In this document: positions 24,160 to 31,870 of the stretch, piece by piece | How positions within the stretch are numbered: position 1 is the stretch's first letter | Layout of the letters: each line of letters opens with the position of its first letter | Assembly (NCBI RefSeq): GCF_014645795.1 | Contig: NZ_BMMK01000036.1 | Coordinates: 1-52,547 of the forward strand | Source: Longimycelium tulufanense | Lineage (GTDB): Bacteria > Actinomycetota > Actinomycetes > Mycobacteriales > Pseudonocardiaceae | Reading direction: 5' to 3' | DNA length: 52,547 nucleotides | The notes under the pieces: generated by a model | What the model saw: only the letters and a program-made list of their open reading frames with translations | The model's database searches: none | Told to the model about the DNA's origin: nothing | Program-made: the position numbers and the translations under genes

Positions 24160-24741
24160 CTATCCCCGGGTGAGGGTGAAACGGGCGGTCAGTCGATCCC
24201 CGTGGTAGATCTCCACCTGAGACAGTCCCGCGTGCTCCGGTTCCAGGAACGCGACGATCTGGCGCCCGTCCGGCACGGCGAAGCCGTTGTACGGGGAAGG
24301 TTCGTTGCCCAGCGGCTCGCCGGCCAGAATCAGGTTGCCCCCCTCAGCCCGCTGGTCGGTAAGGAGCAATTTGGCGAGAAAGTCGAAAGGACGGATCATC
24401 TCGACCAGCCACGTGTCGTCGATAGCAAGCCAGGTATAGAAGTGGCGCGGATCGTCGAGACTCCACTCGGCGGGCAGGTCGCTGACGGCCGTATGCGTGC
24501 CGTTCGTGCGCGTGAGTTCCCGACCGTCGCACGCGGTTTCGAGCGTCTCCCCGCTGCGCTCGTCCCGCATCCGGTGCGTCCAGTGCAGCAGGTCCTCGGC
24601 ATCGAGCTCGTGAACGGACTCGGTGGTGGGAGCACCGGTCTCGTCGGTGGTCTCCACGATGGCGCGAACGCTTCCGGCCCGCACGTTCGTGGCCATGGCG
24701 AGGAATGCGTTGAGATCGACCCGCAAGATCGGCTCCTTCAC
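24160..24741 (-). CDS. Unknown protein, third gene of an exported-protein cluster
   Basis: 193 aa with no signal peptide or membrane segment. It starts KEPILRVDLNAFLAMATNV and is rich in short beta-type stretches (FYTWLAIDDTWLVEMIRPF, GFAVPDGRQIVAFLEPE, ARFTLTRG). The GTG at 24741 overlaps the stop of the lipoprotein gene (GTGA), so the two are coupled. I do not recognise the family. Coupling to a lipoprotein and a secreted protein suggests a shared task. Confidence 0.75.
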   Translation of the reverse strand: MKEPILRVDLNAFLAMATNVRAGSVRAIVETTDETGAPTTESVHELDAEDLLHWTHRMRDERSGETLETACDGRELTRTNGTHTAVSDLPAEWSLDDPRHFYTWLAIDDTWLVEMIRPFDFLAKLLLTDQRAEGGNLILAGEPLGNEPSPYNGFAVPDGRQIVAFLEPEHAGLSQVEIYHGDRLTARFTLTRG

Positions 24742-25415
24742 GGCCGGTCGACTCGGAGCAACCACGATACCGAGCCCTCGCGGGGCTCCTCGCCGCCGGA
24801 ACCGCCCGCCCCGGGAACGGGCCACGCGGCCTGGAGAACCCAGTAGGGCAGATGGTCGTCCTCGATCGGGACATGCAGCCGGACGTTGCGTCGCTCCCGG
24901 TCGATCTCGTAGTAGCAGCGGTTCGCCGGATCTTCGTAGCCGCACAGGGACTCCGTGCCCGCGTCCTCCTCGGGCACTCCCGACTCACCGACATCGGAGT
25001 ACTCGTAGAAGACGACGCGCGACGGAACCTGCTCGGTGCCGAGGCCGAAGACCATCTCTGCCGTACCGTTCCCGATCGGGGTGACGGGCCAGTCCACCCG
25101 GTCGGGTGGAAGCTCTACTCCGCCACCCCGGGCCGACCAGTCGAAAGCGACCCGACGAGGCACCACCTTCCGCTGATCCACCGGCGACGCGATTGCCACA
25201 CCAGGTGGCTGTTCCGGTGCGCTCATCCGTTCCTCGGGCAGGAACGGGACGCCGGGGCGAGCAGAGGCGCTGCTCGCCCCGGCGTTGGCCGACACAGACC
25301 CGCCGGGCCCGCCGGGCTCGCCGGTGCAGGAGACCAGCGTCGGCACGAGCAGCGCCACGCCGATCACGCCCGTCCGGCACGGCCGCTTCCGACCGGAGCA
25401 GGTCAGCCCCGGCAA
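24738..25415 (-). CDS. Predicted lipoprotein, unknown function
   Basis: About 225 aa. The signal peptide has basic residues (SGRKRPCRTG), a hydrophobic core (VIGVALLVPTLV) and a lipobox LVSC followed by TGEPGG. A low-complexity Ser/Gly/Pro linker leads to a beta-rich domain (VAFDWSARGG, RVVFYEYSDV, one Cys in SLCGYEDP and one in NRCYYEID). I choose the TTG at 25415 because AAGGAG lies 5 nt upstream, within the last codons of the preceding gene. Coupled to both neighbours by overlap. Confidence 0.8.
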   Translation of the reverse strand: MPGLTCSGRKRPCRTGVIGVALLVPTLVSCTGEPGGPGGSVSANAGASSASARPGVPFLPEERMSAPEQPPGVAIASPVDQRKVVPRRVAFDWSARGGGVELPPDRVDWPVTPIGNGTAEMVFGLGTEQVPSRVVFYEYSDVGESGVPEEDAGTESLCGYEDPANRCYYEIDRERRNVRLHVPIEDDHLPYWVLQAAWPVPGAGGSGGEEPREGSVSWLLRVDRP

Positions 25416-25906
25416 GTGATCTCCTTGTCGTTCTGCTCGTAGGCGGACGCGGTGTATGCCTTCCCGTTGATCACGGCGCGGCCGTAACCCTCGGTGCGCC
25501 AACGGTGCTTGTCCCCGGGCTTGCAGCTCGGGTCGACCGTGACCCGGATGTAGCTCTTGGCCTTGGGGCCGTTGGACTTGGTCTTGCGGTGCTCCCAGCC
25601 GTACCACCGGGAGCGGTAGCTCTTGCCGGTGATCTTGTTGGAGGTGACCACGCCCGTCTTGCAGAACGACTCGACGCGGGTGTGGATCTGGCGCGGGGTG
25701 GTGCCCGACGGGTGCGGTCGGTTGACCCGCACGCCGCAGTTCTCCTTCGCAGCCTGGATGGCGACGGCACCCTCGGCGGTATACGAGGAAGCGCCTCGCG
25801 AACCAATGTTGGCGGACTCGTCCACGTCGGCAGCGTGCGCCACGCCGGGCAGGACCGACAGCGCTGCCGCGGTGACAGTGGCAATCAGGATGGAACGCGA
25901 CTTCAT
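25403..25906 (-). CDS. Secreted small protein with four cysteines, unknown function
   Basis: 167 aa with a clear Sec signal peptide (KSRSILIATVTAAALSVLPG, cleavage after AHA). The mature part has four cysteines (ENCGV, ESFCKT, DPSCKP, EITCRG) able to form two disulfides, and is basic with many Tyr and Trp residues (SYRSRWYGWEHRKTK). ATG 25906 is preceded by GAGGGG. First gene of a three-gene overlapping cluster. The 263-nt upstream region (25907-26169) holds an A-rich promoter-like stretch near 26000 and a small hairpin CGTCCA-TAG-TGGACG (26031-26045). Confidence 0.82.
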   Translation of the reverse strand: MKSRSILIATVTAAALSVLPGVAHAADVDESANIGSRGASSYTAEGAVAIQAAKENCGVRVNRPHPSGTTPRQIHTRVESFCKTGVVTSNKITGKSYRSRWYGWEHRKTKSNGPKAKSYIRVTVDPSCKPGDKHRWRTEGYGRAVINGKAYTASAYEQNDKEITCRG

Positions 25907-26169
25907 GATCCCCCTCGCTCGATCGTCCAAGGTGGCCAGGGACACACACGGGGTCGGAGACTCGACCAACAGCACCAAGACCCGCGACGACGCAACGGAA
26001 AGATCAATAGAAAACTGACCCGTCCATAGTGGACGAGATCACCCCAGACCCCAGATTCGGCATCCCTGTGCCCGAGTAGGACCGTAGCGGGGTGCGGCAC
26101 CAGCTCCTATCGGCCGAACGGAGGCATCACAGCGTCAAGCGAGTGAGATCCGCCCGCACCGGCAAGCGA

Positions 26170-27066
26170 TCACTCCTCATAGGGAACGAGGTAGTTGGTG
26201 TCGCGGGCGTCGGTGATCGCCATGTAGCCGGGTGCGTGGGAGAGAGCGAACGGCGGGCGGGACGCCTGGATCGCGGCCTGCGGCGTCACGCCGCAGGCCC
26301 AGAAGACCGGGACCTCGCCGGAATGGACGGGCACCGGGTCGCCGTAGTCGGGCGCGTCGAGATCGTGGATCCCGATGGCCGCGGGATCACCGACGTGCAC
26401 AGGCGCACCGTGTACGGCGGGATAGCGGGCGGTCACCCGAGCCGCGGTCGCCACCTTCGCGGCCGGCACCGGACGCATCGTGACCACGAGGGGTCCGCGA
26501 AGGTTTCCCGCCGGACGGCAGCTGATCGAGGTGCGGTACATCGGCACGTTCCGGCCGACTTCGAGGTGGCGGACCGGGACGCCGGCCGTCAACAGCGCGT
26601 CCTCGAAGGTGAACGAGCAGCCGAGCAGGACCGCGACGAGATCGGGCCGCCACAGCTCGCGGACGTCGGTGACCTCGTCCACCAGCTCACCGTCGCGGTA
26701 GACCCGGTAGGCGGGCAGATCGGTGCGCAGGTCACCGTCGAACAGGGCGCTCCGCGCCACACCCGGATCCGTGACGTCCAGGACGGGGCACGGCTTCGGG
26801 TTGCGTTGGGCGAACACGAGGAGGTCGTAGGCGAGGTCGCGGGGCACCGCGACGAGGTTCGCCTGGGTCCAGCCGGCGCACCATCCGCTCGTCGAAACGC
26901 GGAGACCGGCGCGGAAGAGCGACCGCGCCGCGGGCGGGGCCAGTCGGGACGGGTCCGGGGTGGGGGTGGGGCTACGGGGTCGGCCATCAGCTGCTTTCCG
27001 GAGTTCGAAATCGAGAATTGTTCGACTTTGTCCCGTGCACAACACCCGTGCCGATCCGTTGATCAA
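26170..27066 (-). CDS. DUF1445 family protein (putative hydro-lyase / D-glutamate cyclase type)
   Basis: Recognised by [56 protein letters not shown] and [12 protein letters not shown], the hallmarks of DUF1445, whose mammalian relative is a D-glutamate cyclase. The frame is open from TTG 27066, but family members start close to the [15 protein letters not shown] segment. An ATG at 26987 with GGAAAG upstream would give the right length but is one frame off, separated by a C-rich run (about 26945-26975). Either the start is a non-ATG codon upstream or a one-base indel is present. It diverges from bfrB. Confidence 0.8.
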   Translation of the reverse strand: MINGSARVLCTGQSRTILDFELRKAADGRPRSPTPTPDPSRLAPPAARSLFRAGLRVSTSGWCAGWTQANLVAVPRDLAYDLLVFAQRNPKPCPVLDVTDPGVARSALFDGDLRTDLPAYRVYRDGELVDEVTDVRELWRPDLVAVLLGCSFTFEDALLTAGVPVRHLEVGRNVPMYRTSISCRPAGNLRGPLVVTMRPVPAAKVATAARVTARYPAVHGAPVHVGDPAAIGIHDLDAPDYGDPVPVHSGEVPVFWACGVTPQAAIQASRPPFALSHAPGYMAITDARDTNYLVPYEE

Positions 27067-27070
27067 CTAC

Positions 27071-27089
27071 TTAGGATAGGAATGCCTTA
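27071..27089 (+). promoter_or_regulatory. IdeR/DtxR-like iron box upstream of ferritin
   Basis: TTAGGATAGGAATGCCTTA matches 13 of 19 positions of TTAGGTTAGGCTAACCTAA, with both outer arms intact. It lies 95 nt before the ferritin ATG, upstream of where a promoter would sit, which fits the known activation of mycobacterial bfrB by IdeR. It is also just upstream of the divergent DUF1445 gene. Confidence 0.7.
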
Positions 27090-27183
27090 CTCGCCAAGGG
27101 CGATGGATTCAATACGCCAAAAGAGTGAAATAGGTCGCTTCGAAGGACATCCTTACCCGGGGTCCACGGGTAGCGTCCAGCTC

Positions 27184-27744
27184 ATGGCGCTGATCGGCAA
27201 GAAGTCTTCCGGGTCCAAGTTCCACGAGCTGCTCCGGAAGCAGATTCGTCACGAGTTCACCGCGTCCCAGCAGTACATTGCGATCGCCGTCTGGTTCGAT
27301 GCGCAGGACCTGCCGCGGCTCGCCCATCACTTCTACCGGCAGGCGCTCGAGGAGCGCAACCACGCGATGATGATCGTGCGGTACCTGCTGGATACCGACC
27401 TCGAGGCGCCCATCCCCGGTGTCGACGACGTGCGCAACGAGTTCAAGAGCGTGCGGGAGCCGGTTGCGTTGGCCCTGGAGCAGGAGCGCGAGGTGACCAA
27501 GGAGGTCACCGACCTCGCCCGCACCGCCCGCGAGGAGGGCGACTACCTGGGTGAGCAGTTCCTGCACTGGTTCCTCAAGGAGCAGGTGGAGGAGGTCTCC
27601 CAGATGTCCACCCTGCTGCACGTGGTGGAGCGGGCCGGCGACAACCTCTTCCACGTCGAGGACTTCCTGGCGCGGGAGAGCGTGGGCGACGACGGCGCGG
27701 ACGACCCGACCGCGCCGCACGTGGCCGGCGGCAAGGTCGGCTGA
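27184..27744 (+). CDS. bfrB: Ferritin, BfrB type
   Basis: Iron-storage 24-mer subunit of 186 aa that oxidises Fe(II) and stores a ferric core. Ferroxidase residues are visible in RHEFTASQQYIAIAVWFD, LEERNHAMMIVRYLL (ExxH) and EEGDYLGEQFLHWFLKEQVEE. It matches M. tuberculosis BfrB closely, including NEFxxxREPxALALxQEREVT and the C-terminal APHxAGG. ATG 27184; the longer frame to 26092 is antisense to DUF1445. An iron box lies upstream and a strong terminator downstream. Confidence 0.96.
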   Translation: MALIGKKSSGSKFHELLRKQIRHEFTASQQYIAIAVWFDAQDLPRLAHHFYRQALEERNHAMMIVRYLLDTDLEAPIPGVDDVRNEFKSVREPVALALEQEREVTKEVTDLARTAREEGDYLGEQFLHWFLKEQVEEVSQMSTLLHVVERAGDNLFHVEDFLARESVGDDGADDPTAPHVAGGKVG

Positions 27745-27773
27745 CACCGCGAACCGACTGCCGGCATGTCAAT

Positions 27774-27810
27774 GCCTGGGTGCCCCGGGTACGGGGCACC
27801 CAGGCGTTTT
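27774..27810 (+). terminator. Rho-independent terminator after bfrB
   Basis: A perfect 13-bp stem (GCCTGGGTGCCCC with GGGGCACCCAGGC, 27774-27805) with a 6-nt loop, followed by GTTTTC. Confidence 0.95.
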
Positions 27811-27827
27811 CGTCTGCGGGACATCGC

Positions 27828-27980
27828 TCACCGCGCGGCGACGTGCGGGTTGCCAATCAACGCGTGCCCGTGCCGGAGCAGGCCGGGCATCGCCGTGCGC
27901 ACGAACCCGACGAAGCCCACCTCCACGCGCGTCCCTTCCTCATGCCGATGGGCCCGATACGGCCCGGCCACCTGGCTCAC
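27828..27980 (-). CDS. Candidate 50-aa small ORF, unknown
   Basis: A frame from GTG 27980 to a TGA near the ferritin terminator, downstream of the SEC-C gene on the same strand. The peptide includes TRVEVGFVGFVRTAMPGLL and has third-position G or C in most codons. No ribosome site is obvious and no family is recognised. It may be a real short gene, or a chance frame. Confidence 0.22.
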   Translation of the reverse strand: MSQVAGPYRAHRHEEGTRVEVGFVGFVRTAMPGLLRHGHALIGNPHVAAR

Positions 27981-28004
27981 GCGCGAAACAAGGCCCCCGG
28001 TTCG

Positions 28005-28955
28005 TCAGCGGACGGTGATCTGCCGGCCGCGCAGGCCCTCCCGCGCCCGGCGCTCCGCCTCGGTCAGTGCCTCGTCGTCCAGCGAGGCCACGGCCTCGTC
28101 GATGCGGCGGCCCAGCGCGGCCGCGGGCTCGGCCCACTCCCGGTGGTGCCGTTCCCGGTCCAGGTCCCAGACCGGGACGAGCAGGCCGTGCGCCCGGAAC
28201 GAACCGACGTAGCGGGAGTCCTCGCCCAGGGCCAGCTCACCGCGCGCGGCCAGCCGCGCCATGGCGGCGAGCAGCTTCTCCTCCGGCTCCGGGCGCACCC
28301 ACCGCAGGTGCGCCTTGTCGCGGGTGTCGACCCAGTAGGCGGCGACGACGCCCTCGGCCTCGAGCCGCTGCGTCGGCATGATCGCGGCGTTGGCCCGCTC
28401 CAGCGACATCGCCACCTCCCCGGTGGGCTCCACATCCCCGGGCAGCCACCAGGAGAAGTCCTCGTGCAGCGTGACGTCGAGGGAGGCATGCGGGTCGAGC
28501 AGGTCCTGCAGGCGCACCTGGTCCTCCGGGCCGGCCGGGCCGACCACGGGCAGCGCGTCGCCCGGCTCGGCGGTCAGCGCCCAGTTCACCGCGCGCGCCG
28601 CGTCCCGGCTGATGTCGCCCGACTTGGTCTGCACCTGCAGGCCGACCAGGGCGGTGCCGTCGGCGCGCACCAACCCGGCCGCCGCCATCGGCAGCACGGT
28701 GGCCAGCGTGACCTGACGATCGCCCGGCTTGGCCAGCGGCAGGGGCGCGGTCGCCGAGGGCACGAACTCGCGCAGCGCCACCAGCTCGCACTCGGCGGCC
28801 AGGCCCTCGAAGGGGCGGGTGACAATCACGTCGGCCGCGCCGCCCGCGGCCCCGTGGCACGCCTTGTACCGCTTGCCCGAGCCGCAGGGGCAGGGCTGGC
28901 GCGGGTTGACGCCGTCGCTCGACTTGGCCCGCCTGGCCGCCGTCCGCTTCGCCAC
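28005..28955 (-). CDS. SEC-C motif protein (DUF5926 type)
   Basis: 316 aa. The basic N-terminus (AKRTAARRAK) is followed by a zinc-binding SEC-C motif, CPCGSGKRYKACHG (about residues 22-35), like the SecA C-terminal tail. The rest is a DUF5926-like domain widespread in actinobacteria. Function unknown; SEC-C zinc motifs can contact SecB or ribosomes in other proteins. ATG 28955. Confidence 0.87.
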   Translation of the reverse strand: MAKRTAARRAKSSDGVNPRQPCPCGSGKRYKACHGAAGGAADVIVTRPFEGLAAECELVALREFVPSATAPLPLAKPGDRQVTLATVLPMAAAGLVRADGTALVGLQVQTKSGDISRDAARAVNWALTAEPGDALPVVGPAGPEDQVRLQDLLDPHASLDVTLHEDFSWWLPGDVEPTGEVAMSLERANAAIMPTQRLEAEGVVAAYWVDTRDKAHLRWVRPEPEEKLLAAMARLAARGELALGEDSRYVGSFRAHGLLVPVWDLDRERHHREWAEPAAALGRRIDEAVASLDDEALTEAERRAREGLRGRQITVR

Positions 28956-29014
28956 AGCTTCCTCCTCGCCAACCGCGTGGCCGGTGCGCGGCGGCGCACC
29001 GCACCCGGCTGAAG

Positions 29015-29881
29015 TCAGGGGGCGACGTTAGCCGACACTCGATCGGTCAGGAGGGACCGGGTCGCGGCGGGGGCGTTGGTGGCCAGGTATCGGACCCCGA
29101 GGTCCCGGCACAGGTTCACGTCGGCGACGTCGTCCACCGTCCAGCAGTAAGTGTCGTAACCGCGTTCGGCCGCTCGCGAAACGTACTCGGGATCGCGGTG
29201 CAGCAGGTGCACGCCGGGGCCGGCGATGTCCGCCCACGGGGGTAGCGAGCCGTCGCGGCGGGCCGGCCACAACCGGTCGAGGAGTAACACGGTGGGGATT
29301 TGCGGCGCGTACTCGCGGATGCGGCGTACCGCGCGGGAGGAGAAGGACATCATCACGACGGCCGACTCCTCGCGGCGGGATGGGGACGCGAGCCCGTGCC
29401 GGGCGAGCAGGGCCACCAGCTTCGCCTCGACCAGGCCGGCGTAGCGGGTGGGGTGCTTGGTCTCGACGAACAGCCGTACCGGGCGACTGATGTCGGACAG
29501 CAGGCCCAGCAGCGTCTCGAGGGTTAGCAGGCCGCGGGAGTGCGGGTGCGACGAGGGCACCGCCAGCGGCTCGAGGACGAGGCCGTCGGCGGACTCCGGA
29601 AGCTCGTCGTGCCAGTGCCCGTAGTCCAGCTCGGCGAGCTGGGCGAGCGGGAGGGTGCTCACCACGCCACGGCCGCTGGAGGTGCGGTCGACGCGGCGGT
29701 CGTGCACGCACACCAGGTGGCCGTCCCGGGAGAGCCGGACGTCGCATTCGACGCCGTCGGCGCCCTGCTCGATGGCCAGTTCGTAGGCGGCGAGGGTGTG
29801 CTCGGCGCGGTGCGCCGAGGCTCCCCTGTGCGCGACGACTTCGGTGCCTCCCGAGGCGGCTGCAGGCACAGGTATCACCAT
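29015..29881 (-). CDS. glpQ: Glycerophosphodiester phosphodiesterase
   Basis: Hydrolyses glycerophosphodiesters to glycerol-3-phosphate and an alcohol. 288 aa TIM barrel with VVAHRGASAHRAEHTLAAYE (His-Arg and Glu), GVECDVRLSRDGHLVCVHD (Glu, Asp, catalytic His) and later VRLFVETKH. No signal peptide in this start, so cytosolic by prediction. The ATG at 29881 fits the family; the frame is open to 29998 but overlaps the P450 start. It corresponds in family and position (next to bfrB) to glpQ1 of M. tuberculosis. Confidence 0.92.
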   Translation of the reverse strand: MVIPVPAAASGGTEVVAHRGASAHRAEHTLAAYELAIEQGADGVECDVRLSRDGHLVCVHDRRVDRTSSGRGVVSTLPLAQLAELDYGHWHDELPESADGLVLEPLAVPSSHPHSRGLLTLETLLGLLSDISRPVRLFVETKHPTRYAGLVEAKLVALLARHGLASPSRREESAVVMMSFSSRAVRRIREYAPQIPTVLLLDRLWPARRDGSLPPWADIAGPGVHLLHRDPEYVSRAAERGYDTYCWTVDDVADVNLCRDLGVRYLATNAPAATRSLLTDRVSANVAP

Positions 29882-29989
29882 CTGCGAGTCGGGTGACGAC
29901 AAGGTGACCGCCGATCGACGGATCGGCGTCTGCGAAGTGGTTATCGAGGTGCAACCGACCGGTTCCACCGCTCGAGCTACCTTCACGCC

Positions 29990-31228
29990 GTGAGCCATGC
30001 TCCCCTGTCCGGGCCGCGGGACGCCGACCGGATCCCGTTCGACCCTGCCGACCCGACGTTCATCGCCGACCCGTACTCCGTATTCGCGCGGCTACGGGAC
30101 CGGGCCGAGGTACATCGCCACGACGGGCTCGGCCTGGCCGTCGCCGTGTCCCATTCTGCGTGTTCTGCCCTGCTGCGGCATCGTGCGCTCGGTCGCATCT
30201 GGACGGACGCACGACCTGTTGATCGGTTTGCCGCGTTCAACCTGCTGCATCGGAACTCGTTGCTGGAGAGCGAGCCGCCGACGCACCCGCGGTTGCGGCG
30301 GCTGGTGTCGGCGGCGTTCGGGCGTGGGCACGTGGAACGGATGCGTCCGTGGGTGCGGCAGTTGGCCGGACGGCTCGTCGCCGATCTGGTCGAGGGGATC
30401 GACGGCGAGGGCTCGGCCGACCTGATCCGGCACGTGGCGGCGCCGCTGCCGGTGCAGGTGATCGCGGAACTGTTGGGGGTGCCCGAGGCGGACCGCGGGC
30501 TCCTCCAGCCGTGGTCGAACGCGATCGTGAAGATGTACGAGTACGGCTTGGACGCCGAGCGGCAGGACGCGGCGGAGCGCGCGAGCACGGAGTTCGTGGC
30601 CTACCTGCGGGAGCTGGTCGAGTTGCGGCGGCGACAGCCCGCGGACGACCTGGTCACCGACCTGGTGGCGGTGCGCGACACCGACGGGGGGAAGCTCGGC
30701 GAGGACGAGCTGGTGGCCACCGCGGTGTTGTTGTTGATGGCCGGGCACGAGGCGAGCGTGAACGTCGTCGGCAACGGGGTGCTCGCCCTGATGCGGAACC
30801 GGGATCAGTGGGATCGGTTGATCGCCGACCGGAGCCTGTTGCCGTCGGCTGTCGAGGAGTTGATCCGCTACGACTCGCCGCTCCAGCTCTTCGAGCGCAC
30901 GGCGACGGCGGACGTGGAGATCGCGGGTTTCCGGGTGCGGGAAGGGGAGAAGATCGCGGCGTTGCTCGCTGCGGCCGGGCGGGACCCGAAGGTCTTCGCC
31001 GAGCCGGATCGGCTCGATGTCGGGCGGTCGCCGAACCCGCACCTGGGTTTCGGGGCGGGGATCCACTACTGCCTGGGCGCGCCGTTGGCCCGGGTCGAGG
31101 TGGAGGCGGCGCTGGACGCGTTGATCGAGCGCCTGCCCGGCCTGACGCTGGCCGGAGAACCCACCCGACGACCCGAGTTCGTCATCCGCGGCCTCCGCGA
31201 CCTCCCGGTCACGGCGGAGAACCGCTAG
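29990..31228 (+). CDS. Cytochrome P450
   Basis: Soluble bacterial class I P450 of 412 aa. Heme-binding loop FGAGIHYCLGAPLAR with the thiolate Cys, ExxR in VEELIRYDSP, and I-helix MAGHEAS. The conserved I-helix Thr is replaced by Ala, with Ser next to it, as in EryF (CYP107A1), where substrate hydroxyls replace the Thr role. GTG 29990. No ferredoxin or reductase gene is adjacent. Its stop overlaps the convergent toxin stop within CTAG (31225-31228). Substrate unknown. Confidence 0.93.
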   Translation: MSHAPLSGPRDADRIPFDPADPTFIADPYSVFARLRDRAEVHRHDGLGLAVAVSHSACSALLRHRALGRIWTDARPVDRFAAFNLLHRNSLLESEPPTHPRLRRLVSAAFGRGHVERMRPWVRQLAGRLVADLVEGIDGEGSADLIRHVAAPLPVQVIAELLGVPEADRGLLQPWSNAIVKMYEYGLDAERQDAAERASTEFVAYLRELVELRRRQPADDLVTDLVAVRDTDGGKLGEDELVATAVLLLMAGHEASVNVVGNGVLALMRNRDQWDRLIADRSLLPSAVEELIRYDSPLQLFERTATADVEIAGFRVREGEKIAALLAAAGRDPKVFAEPDRLDVGRSPNPHLGFGAGIHYCLGAPLARVEVEAALDALIERLPGLTLAGEPTRRPEFVIRGLRDLPVTAENR

Positions 31229-31473
31229 CCAAACAGGAGGAGGCGCAGAACGATCATCGTTGGCGGCGATGGCACGACGGTGTAGGTAACCAACACCCGG
31301 CCGCTCGAAACGGTGGTGGACCACCAGTCACTGCACGCATCGTAGGTGCCGCATTCCCGCGTATTTTCGGCAAGACACTCGATCAGTTGATCAATTTGGT
31401 CCCGTGTCTCGGCGTCCAGACCTGCATACTGGTCACGAGCATATTCAAGAAACCGCACTGTATGGCGGGGCAT
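31225..31473 (-). CDS. RelE/ParE-like toxin
   Basis: 82-aa protein with the RelE/ParE toxin pattern: HTVRFLEYARDQYAGLDAETRDQIDQLI, a short core, then GRVLVTYTVVPSPPTMIVLRLLLFG. The likely start is ATG 31473, whose A is the last base of the TGA ending the shifted antitoxin frame (TGATG), a typical toxin-antitoxin junction. The frame is open to 31515. Such toxins cut mRNA on the ribosome or poison gyrase; which applies is not clear. Confidence 0.75.
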   Translation of the reverse strand: MPRHTVRFLEYARDQYAGLDAETRDQIDQLIECLAENTRECGTYDACSDWWSTTVSSGRVLVTYTVVPSPPTMIVLRLLLFG

Positions 31474-31741
31474 CAGCTGAGCTGTCTCCACTCGCCACGG
31501 TCGTCGCGCTCCCACAAACCAGCAAAGTCACCATGCCTGGCTCGCTCCACTGCGGCGCGCTCCTGCGCCGTCGGAGGGTTCGCGGCGAGGTACGCGCGGG
31601 GCAGCCATTCAGCCACGCTAGAGCGGCCTGGAACTCCCGCTCGAACTGCGCGCAGTCCTCCGGTGCGTGTTCGGCCAGCGCCGCCCGAATGGCTGCCGGC
31701 GAGCGTTCGAACACAGCCGCAGGCTGCTCGGTCGTGGTCAT
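31473..31741 (-). pseudogene. Antitoxin (DUF6247-like) with frameshift
   Basis: From ATG 31741 one frame reads SPAAIRAALAEHAPEDCAQF and continues EREFQAALA, then turns into Arg/Ser-rich nonsense. From GTG 31616, one frame over, the sequence reads VAEWLPRAYLAANPPTAQER and ends GLWERDDRGEWRQLS, stopping in TGATG at the toxin start. Both parts look like one actinobacterial antitoxin family, the first half matching the SPAAIRAAL N-terminus. A small deletion or a -1 shift around 31614-31620 joins them. It could instead be two overlapping genes or programmed frameshifting. Confidence 0.6.
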
Positions 31742-31870
31742 ACAGCGAGGGTAGCGGGTAAGCCCGTCAGGCCACGCTCATGACCGACCCGCGACCGCCG
31801 GTTGGGTGTGGGTTGCTGATCGCCGAGTGCTCGCGCTGCGAGGTCCGGTGTAGCGGGCCAGAGTCGAGGC

